Below are positions 36,673 through 46,041 of a stretch of DNA of 64,000 nt, piece after piece. The notes beneath the pieces are model-generated. The model was not told the origin of the DNA. It searched no databases and worked only from the letters and a program-made list of their open reading frames with translations. Source of the stretch: Marinovum sp048263515 (GTDB lineage Bacteria; Pseudomonadota; Alphaproteobacteria; Rhodobacterales; Rhodobacteraceae); NCBI RefSeq assembly GCF_048263515.1, contig NZ_JBLXEC010000002.1:186001-250000 (forward strand), read 5' to 3'. The position numbers and the translations under genes are program-made. Positions within the stretch are counted from its first letter, which is position 1; the number at the start of each line of letters is the position of its first letter.

Positions 36673-37935
36673 TCAGCTCGGCAAAAGCGCAAGAATCCGG
36701 GTCAGAACCTCGGCCAGATCGGCGGGCTCGTCGAGCTGCTCATGCGCCTTGCGGCGCATCGCGTCGCGGCGGTCGGGGTCGCGCACCTGAAGCAACGCGC
36801 GGGACAACTCCTCGGCTGTATCGACCTGGATCGCGGCGCCGGCCACGTCGAGCATGCGGAAGATGCGGGTAAAGTTGCTGGTGTCGGGGCCGTGCAGCAG
36901 GGTGCTGTCGAACACCGCCGGTTCAAACGGCGTGTGACCGCCTTTTTCGACCAGCGAGCCACCGATGAAGGTGGTGCCGGCCAGCTGGTACCAGAGCGGC
37001 ATTTCCCCAAGCGTATCCGCGACATAGACCGCGCCGGGCTGTGGCGCCTGGCGTTTCGAGCGTTGGGTCACCGCGAGGCCTGCGTCGCGCACCATGGCGG
37101 CGATCTCGTCGCCGCGGCGGGGGTGGCGGGGGGCGATGATCAGCTGGGTCTCGGGGCGCCTGCGCAAGAGCCGTGCATGGGCGGCGATGACGATCTCGTC
37201 CTCGCCCTCGTGGGTCGAGGCGGCCAGCCAGGTGGCTTCGCGGTCAAAGGCGGCCCGCAGCTTCGGGTCGATGGTCAGCCCGGCGGGCGGCACGTAGAAG
37301 GCCTTGAGGTCGAGCACCGGCGCGTTCTGATCCGGCGTCAGCCCGAAGTCGCGCAACCGGCGGCGCGAACCATCGTCCTGCGCCGAGACGAAGCTCAGCC
37401 GCGCCAGCATCTGCCGGGGCAGGGTGCCCAGCTTGCGCCAGGATTGCGCCGTGCGCATCGACAGCCGCGCGCCGATGGCCATCACCGGCAGACCGCGGTC
37501 GGAGAGGGTGGTCACCCGGTTGGGCCAGAACTCCGCCTCGAGCAGCACGTGACCGATGACGCCGTAGCGCCGGCAGAGGGCGGCCGCCGACCACCGGGTG
37601 TCAAAGGGCGCCAGCCGCGCCGTCAGGCCCGGCAGGTCCCAAGCCTGTGCCAGGTCGCGGGCGGTGAGCGAATTGCTGGTGATCAGGAACTTCAGGTCGG
37701 GGCGAAGATCGTGCAGCGCCAGGATCACCGGCCGCGCCGAGGTCAACTCGCCGTTCGAGGCCGCATGCACCCAGAGATGCGCGCCCTCGGCCCGGCCCAG
37801 CGACAGCCCGGTGCGCTCCGCCCAGTCGCGCAGCCGCTCGCGCCCCGAGATCACCCGCGCCAGCAGCACCAGCGCGACAAGCGGCCAGGCGACGGATACG
37901 GCAAGGCGATACAGCGGCAGGGCCGGTAAAGTCAT
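36673..37935 (-). CDS. waaA: 3-deoxy-D-manno-octulosonate transferase-like glycosyltransferase
   Basis: A 420-residue GT30 family protein related to KdtA/WaaA, which adds Kdo to lipid A. An N-terminal membrane anchor (LAVSVAWPLVALVLLARV) precedes the catalytic-base region WVHAASNGELTSARPVI (E63). RHPRRGDEI and GGSLVEKGGHTPFEPA are the CMP-Kdo-binding signatures. The usual SVGE motif reads SNGE. It ends the acyl-CoA synthetase/waaA minus-strand pair (6-nt spacing). The exact sugar acceptor may differ from that of E. coli. Confidence 0.87.
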   Translation of the reverse strand: MTLPALPLYRLAVSVAWPLVALVLLARVISGRERLRDWAERTGLSLGRAEGAHLWVHAASNGELTSARPVILALHDLRPDLKFLITSNSLTARDLAQAWDLPGLTARLAPFDTRWSAAALCRRYGVIGHVLLEAEFWPNRVTTLSDRGLPVMAIGARLSMRTAQSWRKLGTLPRQMLARLSFVSAQDDGSRRRLRDFGLTPDQNAPVLDLKAFYVPPAGLTIDPKLRAAFDREATWLAASTHEGEDEIVIAAHARLLRRRPETQLIIAPRHPRRGDEIAAMVRDAGLAVTQRSKRQAPQPGAVYVADTLGEMPLWYQLAGTTFIGGSLVEKGGHTPFEPAVFDSTLLHGPDTSNFTRIFRMLDVAGAAIQVDTAEELSRALLQVRDPDRRDAMRRKAHEQLDEPADLAEVLTRILALLPS

Positions 37936-37941
37936 TTAGGA

Positions 37942-39579
37942 TCAAAGGTCCTTGGCAATCGTGCGCAGTTCGAATTTCTGGATCTTGCCGGTCGATGTTT
38001 TCGGCAGTTCACGGAATACGACCTTTTTCGGCGTCTTGAAACCCGCAAGTCGGGACCGGACAAAGGCAATGAGCTCGTCCTCGCTGGCCTCGTGGCCATC
38101 CTTCAGCTCGATAAAGGCGCAGGGCACCTCGCCCCATTTTTCGTCCGGCCGGGCCACCACCGCCGCCAGCGACACCGCATCATGGTCCATCAGCGCCGCT
38201 TCGACCTCGACCGACGAGATGTTCTCGCCGCCAGAGATGATGATGTCCTTGGCGCGGTCGGCGATCTGGATGTAGCTGTCTGGATGCTGGATGGCGATGT
38301 CGCCGGAGTGGAAATAGCCGCCCTTGAAGGCCTGGGCGGTGGCCTCGGGGTTCTTGTAATAGCCCTTCATCACCGCATTGCCGCGGAACATGATCTCGCC
38401 CTGGGTGGTGCCGTCCATCGGCACCTGCTTCAGGCTGTCGGGGTCGAGCACGGTGATCTCGTCCATCATCGGCATCGCCACGCCTTGCCGCGCCTTGACC
38501 GCGGCGCGATCCTCGGGCGTCAGCGCCTGCCAGTCCTCGTCGCGCCAGGTGCATTCGGTGCCGGGGCCATAGGTTTCGGTCAGCCCGTAGACCTGGGTGA
38601 TGTTGAAGCCCATCGGCTCGATCTTGGCCAGGGTTGCCGGGGCAGGGGGCGCGCCGGCGGTAAACACCTCGACCCGGTGATCGAAGCGGCGCCGCTCGGC
38701 CTCGGGGGCATTGACCAGCATGTTGAGCACGATCGGCGCGCCGCCGAAATGGGTCACGCCCTCGTCGGCAATGGCGTCGAATATCGCCCGCGCAGTGATG
38801 TCGCGGCAGCAGACCAGCGTCCCGCCCAGAAGCGGCATCATCCAGGTGTGGCACCAGCCGTTGCAGTGAAACAGGGGCACGATGGTCAGATAGCGCGGAT
38901 AAAGCACCATGCGCCAGGAGATCGGCTGCGCCATCGCGCTGAGATAGGCGCCGCGGTGATGGGTCACCACGCCCTTGGGCCGGCCGGTGGTGCCGGAGGT
39001 GTAGCTGAGCGCAATGCTCTCCCATTCGTCCTGCGGCAGGATCCAGGTAAAGCCGTCATCGCCGGTGGCGAGAAAGTCCTCGTATTCCAGGTGATCGCCG
39101 CTGGCCGGGTGACCGGCCTCGGCGTCGGGCACCTCGACGATCCCCGGTGCCACGCTTTTCATCAGCGCCAGCGCCTCGGTCACCACCGGCAACACCTGGC
39201 TGTCGACCAGCACCAGCCGCGCGCCGCCATGGTCGAGGATATAGGCGATGGTCTCGGGCTCGAGCCGGGTGTTGATGGTGTTGAGCACCGCGCCGCAGGC
39301 CGGCACGCCGAAATGCGCCTCGGCCTGGGCGGGGATGTTAGGCAGGACCGTCGCCACCACGTCGCCGGGCTTGATGCCGGCGCCGGCCAGCGCCGCGGCC
39401 AGCCGGGTGCAGCGGGCGTGGTACTCGGCATAGGTCTTGCGGTGACTGCCATAGGCCACGGCCAGGCGTTCAGGAAAGATCCGCAGGGCGCGCTGCAGCA
39501 TCGAAAGCGGCGTCAGCGGCACGTAGTTTGCGGGGTTTCGGTCCAACCCGGTCTCGTCCGCCAGCCAGCCCATGGTCAT
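37942..39579 (-). CDS. Acyl-CoA synthetase (AMP-binding, AAE-like)
   Basis: A 545-residue adenylate-forming enzyme. It begins with NPANYVPLTPLSMLQRA, typical of the branch that includes plant acyl-activating enzymes. The P-loop is LSYTSGTTGRPKGVV. YGLTETYGP and GDIAIQHPDSYIQIADR are the A5 and A7/A8 motifs, and KTSTGKIQKF holds the catalytic lysine near the end. It makes an acyl-CoA from a carboxylic acid with ATP; chain length is not readable. Six nucleotides separate it from the waaA-like gene. Confidence 0.9.
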   Translation of the reverse strand: MTMGWLADETGLDRNPANYVPLTPLSMLQRALRIFPERLAVAYGSHRKTYAEYHARCTRLAAALAGAGIKPGDVVATVLPNIPAQAEAHFGVPACGAVLNTINTRLEPETIAYILDHGGARLVLVDSQVLPVVTEALALMKSVAPGIVEVPDAEAGHPASGDHLEYEDFLATGDDGFTWILPQDEWESIALSYTSGTTGRPKGVVTHHRGAYLSAMAQPISWRMVLYPRYLTIVPLFHCNGWCHTWMMPLLGGTLVCCRDITARAIFDAIADEGVTHFGGAPIVLNMLVNAPEAERRRFDHRVEVFTAGAPPAPATLAKIEPMGFNITQVYGLTETYGPGTECTWRDEDWQALTPEDRAAVKARQGVAMPMMDEITVLDPDSLKQVPMDGTTQGEIMFRGNAVMKGYYKNPEATAQAFKGGYFHSGDIAIQHPDSYIQIADRAKDIIISGGENISSVEVEAALMDHDAVSLAAVVARPDEKWGEVPCAFIELKDGHEASEDELIAFVRSRLAGFKTPKKVVFRELPKTSTGKIQKFELRTIAKDL

Positions 39580-39650
39580 CTCCCCTTTTGCGCCAGTTCA
39601 TGTCGTTATAAGGCAAGACAGACCTCCCGCAAGCAGGCCCGTTGCCCCCC

Positions 39651-40571
39651 ATGAGCAGTGCACTTCCCCAAACCCGTCCGCTGGCCGCCGCGGCCTCGAT
39701 GTTAGGCGCCATGGCCGTGATCGGCGTGATCGACAATTTCGTGCCGACGCTGGCCGAAGAGATCGGCCTCTGGCAATTCTACCTCGCCCGGCTGGTGCTG
39801 GCGCTGCCGCTGGTGGTGCTGGCGGCGCGGCTGGGTTTTGGCACGGTGGTGCCGCGGCGGCCTTGGGCCGTGGCGCTGCGCGGGGCGCTGCTGGCGGTCT
39901 CGATGATGTTCTACTTCGGCGCGTTGTCGCTGATGCCGATTGCCCAGGCGCTCTCGGGCCTCTTCACTTCGCCGGTTTTCGTGCTGGTGATCACCGCGTT
40001 GGCCCTGCGCCAGCCGATCGGGCCCTGGCGCATCCTGGCGGTGAGCATGGGCTTTACCGGCATCCTCGTGGTGCTGAGCCCCGATCCGACCAGCCTGAGC
40101 ATCGCCACCTTCCTGCCGGTGCTGGGCGGGCTGTTCTATGCGCTGGGGGCGATTGCCACCCGCACGGTCTGCGCCGGCGAGGACATACTGGCCATGCTGC
40201 TGGCGATGTTCCTGGCCCAAGGCGTGATCGGCGTGACCGGGCTGACCGCGCTGGCGGTGCTGCAGCCCGAGGTGGCCGAGGGCGCGGCAGGCTTTGTCGC
40301 CCGAGGCTGGGTCTGGCCGCTGTCGCCTCTGGCGCTCTGGCTCCTGCTGATCCAGTCAGTGTTCTCGGTGCTGGGGGTGGGGCTTCTGACCCGGGCCTAT
40401 GCGCTGGGCGATGCGTCCTATGTGGCGGTCTTCGAATATTCGGTCTTCATCTTCGGGCCGCTGGCGGGCTTTGCGCTCTATGGTCACCGGGTCGGCTGGA
40501 ACGAGGTGGCGGGCATCGCGCTGATCGCCGCCGCCGGACTGGTGATTGTCTGGCGGCTGCGGGACGGGTAG
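39651..40571 (+). CDS. EamA/DMT family transporter
   Basis: A 306-residue protein with ten hydrophobic segments in two EamA repeats. Characteristic parts are FYFGALSLMPIAQALSGLF and LSVLGVGLLTRAYALGDASY. It is a drug/metabolite exporter-type permease of the inner membrane; substrate unknown. ATG 39651 is chosen over the TTG 9 nt earlier. It is 9 nt from the sulfotransferase gene, suggesting one transcript. Confidence 0.88.
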   Translation: MSSALPQTRPLAAAASMLGAMAVIGVIDNFVPTLAEEIGLWQFYLARLVLALPLVVLAARLGFGTVVPRRPWAVALRGALLAVSMMFYFGALSLMPIAQALSGLFTSPVFVLVITALALRQPIGPWRILAVSMGFTGILVVLSPDPTSLSIATFLPVLGGLFYALGAIATRTVCAGEDILAMLLAMFLAQGVIGVTGLTALAVLQPEVAEGAAGFVARGWVWPLSPLALWLLLIQSVFSVLGVGLLTRAYALGDASYVAVFEYSVFIFGPLAGFALYGHRVGWNEVAGIALIAAAGLVIVWRLRDG

Positions 40572-40580
40572 CAAGGTGCG

Positions 40581-41225
40581 ATGATCATCTCTCGCGGCCG
40601 GCGCTACATTTTTGTCCACATCCCAAAGACCGGTGGCACCGCCATGGCGCTGGCGCTGGAAGACCGCGCCAAGGCCGATGACATCCTGATCGGTGACACC
40701 CCCAAGGCGCAGCGGCGCAGGAAGCGCCTCAAGGCGCTGACCGCGCGCGGGCGGCTCTGGAAACACGCGATGCTGGCCGATATCGACGGGGTGGTCGGGC
40801 CGGAAGAGTTGAATGATTTCCTGATCTTCACCCTTGTGCGCAACCCTTGGGACCGGGTGGTGAGCTATTACCACTGGCTGCGGACCCAGAGCTTTGACCA
40901 TCCCGCCGTGACGCTGGCGCAGAGCCTGAGCTTCGCCGATTTCCTACGGGCCGAGCATGTCCAGGCCAGCCTGCAGCACAGCCCCGCCGCTCGCTATGTA
41001 ACCGACGCGCAGGGCCGGGAGCGCGAGGCGCTCTTCCTGCGGCTCGAACATCTCGAGGCCGACAAGGCACCGCTCGAGGCGCATCTCGGTTTTCAACTCG
41101 AGATGCCGCATGCCAACCGGTCGGATCGGACAGCAGATTATCGGGCGTATTACGACGATGCGGGCGCCGCGATCATCGCCAGGGTCTGCGCCGCGGATAT
41201 CGCGCGCTTTGGCTACAGCTTCTGA
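40581..41225 (+). CDS. Sulfotransferase family protein
   Basis: A 214-residue protein with the PAPS-binding loop IFVHIPKTGGTAMA at residues 10-23 and the 3'-phosphate motif FTLVRNPWDRVVSYYHWLR near residue 90. This is the Sulfotransfer_2 pattern. It would transfer sulfate from PAPS to a carbohydrate or other acceptor. Cytoplasmic. No PAPS or polysaccharide genes are adjacent. Confidence 0.88.
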   Translation: MIISRGRRYIFVHIPKTGGTAMALALEDRAKADDILIGDTPKAQRRRKRLKALTARGRLWKHAMLADIDGVVGPEELNDFLIFTLVRNPWDRVVSYYHWLRTQSFDHPAVTLAQSLSFADFLRAEHVQASLQHSPAARYVTDAQGREREALFLRLEHLEADKAPLEAHLGFQLEMPHANRSDRTADYRAYYDDAGAAIIARVCAADIARFGYSF

Positions 41226-41369
41226 TCAGCCCCGCCACTTCGGGTGGCCGTCGTGCTTTTTCGGAAAGCGCAGCGCATAGAATTTGCGGGTCAGCCAGGT
41301 GGCATGCGGGCGGTTCCAGTCCATCCGGTCACGCACCAGGAGGGCTCTGGCGATACTTGTCGGTAACAT
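41226..41369 (-). CDS. Small basic hypothetical protein (47 aa)
   Basis: A 47-residue reading frame beginning MLPTSIARALLVRDRMDWNR and ending FPKKHDGHPKWRG. AAAGGAAAGGG lies just upstream of the ATG. It directly abuts the sulfotransferase stop. From memory similar short Trp/Arg-rich proteins occur in other Rhodobacterales. Function unknown. Confidence 0.62.
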   Translation of the reverse strand: MLPTSIARALLVRDRMDWNRPHATWLTRKFYALRFPKKHDGHPKWRG

Positions 41370-41427
41370 ATTAACCCTTTCCTTTTGACCTGTGGCGACA
41401 TAGCATCGCGCGGCGTCACCTATGCAA

Positions 41428-41437
41428 TGTATATACA
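41428..41437. promoter_or_regulatory. TGTATATACA palindrome, possible RHH operator
   Basis: A perfect 10-bp palindrome in the 105-nt divergent region between the 47-residue gene and the ribbon-helix-helix gene. Such AT-rich dyads are typical operators of RHH repressors and it stands out in GC-rich surroundings. Confidence 0.5.
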
Positions 41438-41474
41438 CTTCGGCGCCAGGATTTTCAAGGGCCGGATCAGTGAC

Positions 41475-41654
41475 GTGAGCGACAAGCCGGAAAAGACCAG
41501 GACCGCCAACAAGGATGCGCAGCTGATCCTGCGGCTCGACAAGCAGGAACGCGATGACTTTGTCGCGCTCTGCCGCGAGCTCGACACCACCGCGGCGCGA
41601 GAGATCCGGCATTTCATCCGCAAGTTCATGAAGAAGAACGCCGGCAAGCGCTGA
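41475..41654 (+). CDS. Ribbon-helix-helix-like small DNA-binding protein
   Basis: A 59-residue product starting at GTG 41475 (MSDKPEKTRTANKDAQ). The core LILRLDKQERDDFVALCREL plus DTTAAREIRHFIRKFMK matches an Arc/MetJ-type ribbon-helix-helix: one strand then two helices. It is very basic at the C-terminus (KKNAGKR). No toxin partner is adjacent. It probably autoregulates through the upstream palindrome. An in-frame ATG at 41427 would start within that palindrome. Confidence 0.72.
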   Translation: MSDKPEKTRTANKDAQLILRLDKQERDDFVALCRELDTTAAREIRHFIRKFMKKNAGKR

Positions 41655-41656
41655 TC

Positions 41657-42286
41657 TCAGGCGGCGCGCCGCAGGCTGGCGGTCATCACCCCCATGGCGA
41701 TCAGTGCGCCGCCGCCGGCGCGGGTGATCCAGGTGATCACTCCGGGGCGCGAGATCATCCGCCGCAGCCGGTCGGCCAGCAGCGCGAATGCCAGCGCGTT
41801 CAGCGCCGCGAGGCCCACGAAGGTGGCGATCAGCACCGCGAACTGCGGCACCAGCGGCGCGGCGGGGTCAAGGAACTGCGGCACGAAGGCGATGAAAAAG
41901 GCGATGGATTTCGGGTTCAGCGCCGTCACCGCCGCCGCATGGCCAAAGACCCCGCGCGGGGTGACATCGGCGCGGATACGCTCGGCCGCCAGCCCGTCGG
42001 AGGGCGCCGAGCGGAGCAGCTTGATCCCCAGCCAGACGAGGTAGGCGGCGCCCAGCCATTTCAGCAGGGTAAAGAGCGTGGCCGAGGCCAGCACCAGCGC
42101 CCCGAGCCCCGCCAGCGAGGCCGTCATGGCAATGAAATCCCCGGTCGCCACCCCCGCCGCCGAGGCCACAGCGACGCTGCGGCCCTTGGACAGTGCATAG
42201 CTCAGCACCAGCAGCACCGTAGGGCCCGGGATCAGCAAGAGCGCGGTCGAGGCCGCCACGAAGGTCAGCCAGAGGTCGAAGTTCAT
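41657..42286 (-). CDS. LysE/RhtB family amino-acid exporter
   Basis: A 209-residue membrane protein with six hydrophobic segments. The LysE signature LIPGPTVLLVLSYALSKGRS is at residues 18-37, followed by ALNPKSIAFFIAFVPQFLDP. It exports amino acids such as homoserine or threonine; the substrate is not determined. It is convergent with the RHH gene, 2 nt apart. Confidence 0.9.
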   Translation of the reverse strand: MNFDLWLTFVAASTALLLIPGPTVLLVLSYALSKGRSVAVASAAGVATGDFIAMTASLAGLGALVLASATLFTLLKWLGAAYLVWLGIKLLRSAPSDGLAAERIRADVTPRGVFGHAAAVTALNPKSIAFFIAFVPQFLDPAAPLVPQFAVLIATFVGLAALNALAFALLADRLRRMISRPGVITWITRAGGGALIAMGVMTASLRRAA

Positions 42287-42303
42287 CCTGTGTGTCCCCT
42301 ATG

Positions 42304-43191
42304 TCAGCCCGGCGCCCGGTTCAGAACCCGCCCCGTCACCGCGTCGAGCCGCGCCATCACCTCCGGATCGCGTTTGTCGGGCGCGGTCAGGATGGCATGT
42401 TCCAGCGCCCGGTCGCAGCCATGCAGGCAGGGCGCCCGCTCGGCCCCCAGAAGCGCCGGCAGCCGGCCCACCAGGTCGCGCCCCTTCTCGGCGTTGCCCA
42501 TCAGCGTGGCGATGATCTGCGTCACGTCGACCTCGCCATGATCGGGGTGCCAGCTGTCGTAATCGGTGATCATCGCGACGCTCGCATAGCAGAGCTCGGC
42601 CTCGCGGGCGAGCTTGGCCTCTGGCATGTTGGTCATGCCGATCACGTCGGCGCCCCAGCTTTCGCGATACATCTTCGACTCCGCCAGGGTCGAGAACTGC
42701 GGGCCCTCCATCGCGAGGTAGGTGCCGCCGCGATGCACCTTGATACCAGCGTCCCGTGCCGCCACCTCGCAGGCGTCGGACAGGCGCGGGCAGGTGGGAT
42801 GGGCCACGCTCACATGGGCGACGCACCCGGTGCCGAAGAAGCTTTTCTCGCGCGCAATCGTGCGGTCGATGAACTGGTCGACAATGACGAAATCGCCAGG
42901 CGCCATGTCTTCGCGGAACGAGCCACAGGCCGAGACCGAGATCACGTCGGTGACGCCGATCCGCTTGAGCGCGTCGACATTGGCGCGGTAGGGCACGGTC
43001 GCGGGGGCATGCACATGGCCGCGGCCATGGCGTGGCAGGAAAGCCATCTTCACCCCGTCCAGCGTACCGGTCAGCAGTTGGTCCGAAGGGGTGCCCCAGG
43101 GGGTGTCGACCGAGACCCACTCGGCCCCGCTCAGCCCGGCGATCTCGTAAATCCCCGATCCGCCGATCACCCCGATCATCGTCTCCGCCAT
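42304..43191 (-). CDS. mtnP: S-methyl-5'-thioadenosine phosphorylase
   Basis: A 295-residue purine nucleoside phosphorylase-like enzyme beginning MAETMIGVIGGSGIYEIAGL. The phosphate loop is GGSGIY; FLPRHGRGHVHAP and GGTYLAMEGPQFSTLAES are MtnP signatures. GMTNMPEAKLAREAELCYAS holds the substrate-binding NMPEA. It cleaves methylthioadenosine to adenine and methylthioribose-1-phosphate for methionine salvage. It lies 17 nt from lysE on the same strand. A GTG 6 nt upstream is an alternative start. Confidence 0.95.
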   Translation of the reverse strand: MAETMIGVIGGSGIYEIAGLSGAEWVSVDTPWGTPSDQLLTGTLDGVKMAFLPRHGRGHVHAPATVPYRANVDALKRIGVTDVISVSACGSFREDMAPGDFVIVDQFIDRTIAREKSFFGTGCVAHVSVAHPTCPRLSDACEVAARDAGIKVHRGGTYLAMEGPQFSTLAESKMYRESWGADVIGMTNMPEAKLAREAELCYASVAMITDYDSWHPDHGEVDVTQIIATLMGNAEKGRDLVGRLPALLGAERAPCLHGCDRALEHAILTAPDKRDPEVMARLDAVTGRVLNRAPG

Positions 43192-43246
43192 CTGCACGCT
43201 CCGTCTGTTGTCGGCGCCACCTTAGACAGCGGTGCATCGAGCGCAA

Positions 43247-43405
43247 GCCGGGCCAGCGGCTGCCCGTGGGGTGCCGCACTGTCGGACGTTCAGCCGCGCT
43301 TTATCTCAGCCGAGTCAGAGAGACTTCCGAGCGATGCGTCCAGCCCAGCCAAAGCGGCAGCCCGGCCCGGCGGGCAGCCGCTGGCCCGGCGGCCTGCGGC
43401 CTTGA
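43247..43405 (+). repeat. Inverted-repeat intergenic element, copy 2
   Basis: The 347-nt gap between divergent mtnP and the SulP gene holds this element. Perfect 20-bp arms are at 43247-43266 and 43371-43390, beginning GCCGGGCC and ending GGCCCGGC. The core contains GTTC and GCGCTTTATC. The right arm runs into GGCCTGCGGCCTTGA. The arm sequence differs from copy 4 yet is exactly self-complementary. Confidence 0.8.
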
Positions 43406-43538
43406 CTTCGGGCCGTGGCACGAGAACTTGCCTTGCCCCCGTTGCAGAGCCGCCATCCCCAGTGCCCCGCGGGGTAGCATTCCGCGCGCCAGCGCCTTAT
43501 AGCGCTAGCGCAACCAATCACGAAATCAGGATCCCCAG

Positions 43539-45173
43539 ATGAAACGCGCCTTGCTGGCCTCATTCGCCAAGGGCTCTGCCATGCCCGACCTCCGCTGGAT
43601 GCCCGACGAGGGCTTTACCATGGGGCGGCTGCGGATCGAATTGCTCTCCGGCCTCACCGTGGCGCTGGCGCTTGTCCCAGAGGCGGTGGCCTTTGCCTTC
43701 GTCGCCGGTGTCCACCCGCTGGTGGGCCTCTACGCCGCCTTCCTCGTCGGTCTGATCACCGCCCTGATCGGCGGCCGGCCCGGCATGATCTCGGGCGCGA
43801 CCGGCGCCCTGGCGGTTGTCATGGTGGCGCTGGTGGCCGAGCACGGGGTCGAATACCTCTTTGCCACCGTCGTCCTGATGGGGCTGTTGCAGATATTCGC
43901 CGGCGCCATGCAATGGGGCAAGTTCATCCGGCTGGTGCCACACCCGGTGATGCTGGGCTTCGTCAACGGGCTGGCGATCGTGATTTTCCTCGCCCAGCTG
44001 ACCCAGTTCAAGGTGCCGGGCTCGGCCGAGGCCTCGGGCCACGGCATGGGCGGCGGCGAATGGCTGACCGGCCTGCCGCTGGCGACAATGCTGGGGCTGG
44101 TGGCGCTGACCATGGTCATCATCTGGGCGACGCCCAAGATCACCAAGGTGATCCCGGCGCCGCTCGCCGGCATCGGCGTTGTGGCGGCGCTGGTCATCGC
44201 CTTCGGCATCGACGTGCCGCGGGTGGGCGACATGGCCTCGATCCAGGGCGGGCTGCCGCAGTTCCACATCCCGATGGTGCCGCTGACCTGGGAAACCTTC
44301 CAGATCATCCTGCCCTATGCGGTGATCCTTGCCGCGATCGGGTTGATCGAATCGCTGCTGACGCTGAACCTGGTGGGCGAGATCACCGGCAAGCGCGGCG
44401 GCGCCAGCCAGGAATGCATCGCCCAGGGCGTGGCCAATACCGTCACCGGCTTTTTCGGCGGCATGGGAGGCTGTGCGATGATCGGCCAGTCGATGATCAA
44501 CGTCAAATCCGGCGGCCGCACCCGCATCGCCGGCATCGCGGCGGCGGTCTTCCTGCTGATCTTCATCCTCTTTGCCTCGCCAATCATCGAGGTGATCCCG
44601 CTGGCGGCGCTGGTCGGCGTGATGTTCATGGTGGTGATCGGCACCTTCGCCTGGAACTCGCTGACCATCCTGCGCAAGGTGCCGAAGATGGATGCCTTCG
44701 TCATCCTGCTGGTCACCGCCGTCACCGTCTACGAAGACCTCGCGGTGGCCGTGGTCGTGGGCGTGATCGTCTCGGCGCTGGCCTATTCCTGGAACAACGC
44801 CCGGCGCATCCACGCCCGCACCCGCGAGTCGATCACCGACAAGGGTGCCAAGGTCTACGAGATTCAGGGCCCGCTGTTCTTCGGCTCCGCCGACGGCTTC
44901 ATCGAGCTCTTCGACATCGCCAATGACCCCGACACCGTGATCGTCGACTTTGCCGAGAGCCGGGTGGTCGACCAGTCGGCGCTGCAGGCGATCGAGGCGA
45001 TCGCCATCAAGTACGAGGCCGCCGGCAAGGTAATCAAGCTCCGTCACCTGAGCCGCGATTGCCACAGCCTGCTGACCAAGGCCGGCCACCTGATGGTCGA
45101 CAGCGACGACGACCCCGATTACGAGCTGGCGGTCGATTACCACGTCCGCACCGGCATCCTCGGCGGCCACTGA
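43539..45173 (+). CDS. SulP family anion transporter with STAS domain
   Basis: A 544-residue membrane protein. GLTVALALVPEAVAFAFVAG is the SulP signature in the first membrane segments, and about ten to fourteen segments follow. A C-terminal STAS domain begins near residue 430 (EIQGPLFFGSADGFIELFDI, DFAESRVVDQSALQAIEAIA). SulP proteins carry sulfate, bicarbonate or dicarboxylates; which one is not readable here. The linked carbonic anhydrase or cysteine genes that would help are absent. Confidence 0.92.
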   Translation: MKRALLASFAKGSAMPDLRWMPDEGFTMGRLRIELLSGLTVALALVPEAVAFAFVAGVHPLVGLYAAFLVGLITALIGGRPGMISGATGALAVVMVALVAEHGVEYLFATVVLMGLLQIFAGAMQWGKFIRLVPHPVMLGFVNGLAIVIFLAQLTQFKVPGSAEASGHGMGGGEWLTGLPLATMLGLVALTMVIIWATPKITKVIPAPLAGIGVVAALVIAFGIDVPRVGDMASIQGGLPQFHIPMVPLTWETFQIILPYAVILAAIGLIESLLTLNLVGEITGKRGGASQECIAQGVANTVTGFFGGMGGCAMIGQSMINVKSGGRTRIAGIAAAVFLLIFILFASPIIEVIPLAALVGVMFMVVIGTFAWNSLTILRKVPKMDAFVILLVTAVTVYEDLAVAVVVGVIVSALAYSWNNARRIHARTRESITDKGAKVYEIQGPLFFGSADGFIELFDIANDPDTVIVDFAESRVVDQSALQAIEAIAIKYEAAGKVIKLRHLSRDCHSLLTKAGHLMVDSDDDPDYELAVDYHVRTGILGGH

Positions 45174-45204
45174 CAGGGGCAGGGACCTGGCGGCGCGCGG
45201 GGGG

Positions 45205-46041
45205 TCATGCCCGCGCCAGCCAGGTCCCGCCCAGGGCCCGGCACTGCGCGCCGGAGCCCAGCTTGAACCGCGCCAGCCCCGGCGCGGTGACGGTATCCAC
45301 CATCCCCAGATCGAGCCGCGTGACCCCGCGCGACGCCAGCCCCAGCATCGCCCGCCAGAGCAGCAGGTGATGCGCCGAGCTTTCCCGGCCCTCGGGCCCC
45401 GACCAGCCGATATGATAGGTGGCGACCGCGCCGTGGCAGAGAAACAGCAGGGCCGCCACCGGCTCGCCCCGCCGCCGCGCCTCGAAGATCCGCGCCTGGC
45501 CGCGGTTGGCGGCGGCAAAGGCGGCGGTGAAGAGCGGCGGATAGCCGCGATACCGCTTCACCACCTGCTGCGCCTGGTCGATCCGCAACAGCCAGTGCCC
45601 GGGGTCGGGTGGCAGTGCCAGCGTCGCCACCTTCAGCCCGCTGTCAGCCGCGCGGTTAAGCCGGTTGCGCCACTTCTGCGCCATCCGTGCCCGAAGCGCG
45701 CTGGCCGTCCCTTCCAGAGACAGATCGGCCACATGCGCCCCGGTCCTGAGCTGCAGGCCCGGCGCCGCGCCCGGTGTCTCGGCGTTGATCAGGAAGGTCC
45801 GGCAGGCACAGGCGCTGCGCAATCGCCCGAGATCGCGCCGGGTGACATCGGCGCGCGAGATCAGCGCGACGGTGCCCAGCGGGCCAAAGCGCCGCCGAAC
45901 CACCTGCACCTCGCCGCCCGACAGGCCGAGACCGATGCGCAGGGGCGGGCGGCCCAGATGCGTGAGCGCGGCGCCATAGGCCGGATGCTGCTGAAACGGC
46001 GCGTTCTGCACCGCTGCGAAGTGAGAGGCGTGAAAGGTCAT
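45205..46041 (-). CDS. GNAT/FemAB-type acetyltransferase
   Basis: A 278-residue protein whose C-terminal half is a FemAB/BioF2-like GNAT fold: MAQKWRNRLNRAADSGLKVA, GEPVAALLFLCHGAVATYHI, ESSAHHLLLWRAMLGLASRG and LDLGMVDT. The N-terminal half is divergent. It may transfer an amino acid or acyl group to a cell-surface or metabolic acceptor. ATG 46041 sits at the edge of a 52-bp palindrome; an in-frame upstream ATG at 46077 would add twelve residues encoded by the palindrome. Confidence 0.75.
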   Translation of the reverse strand: MTFHASHFAAVQNAPFQQHPAYGAALTHLGRPPLRIGLGLSGGEVQVVRRRFGPLGTVALISRADVTRRDLGRLRSACACRTFLINAETPGAAPGLQLRTGAHVADLSLEGTASALRARMAQKWRNRLNRAADSGLKVATLALPPDPGHWLLRIDQAQQVVKRYRGYPPLFTAAFAAANRGQARIFEARRRGEPVAALLFLCHGAVATYHIGWSGPEGRESSAHHLLLWRAMLGLASRGVTRLDLGMVDTVTAPGLARFKLGSGAQCRALGGTWLARA

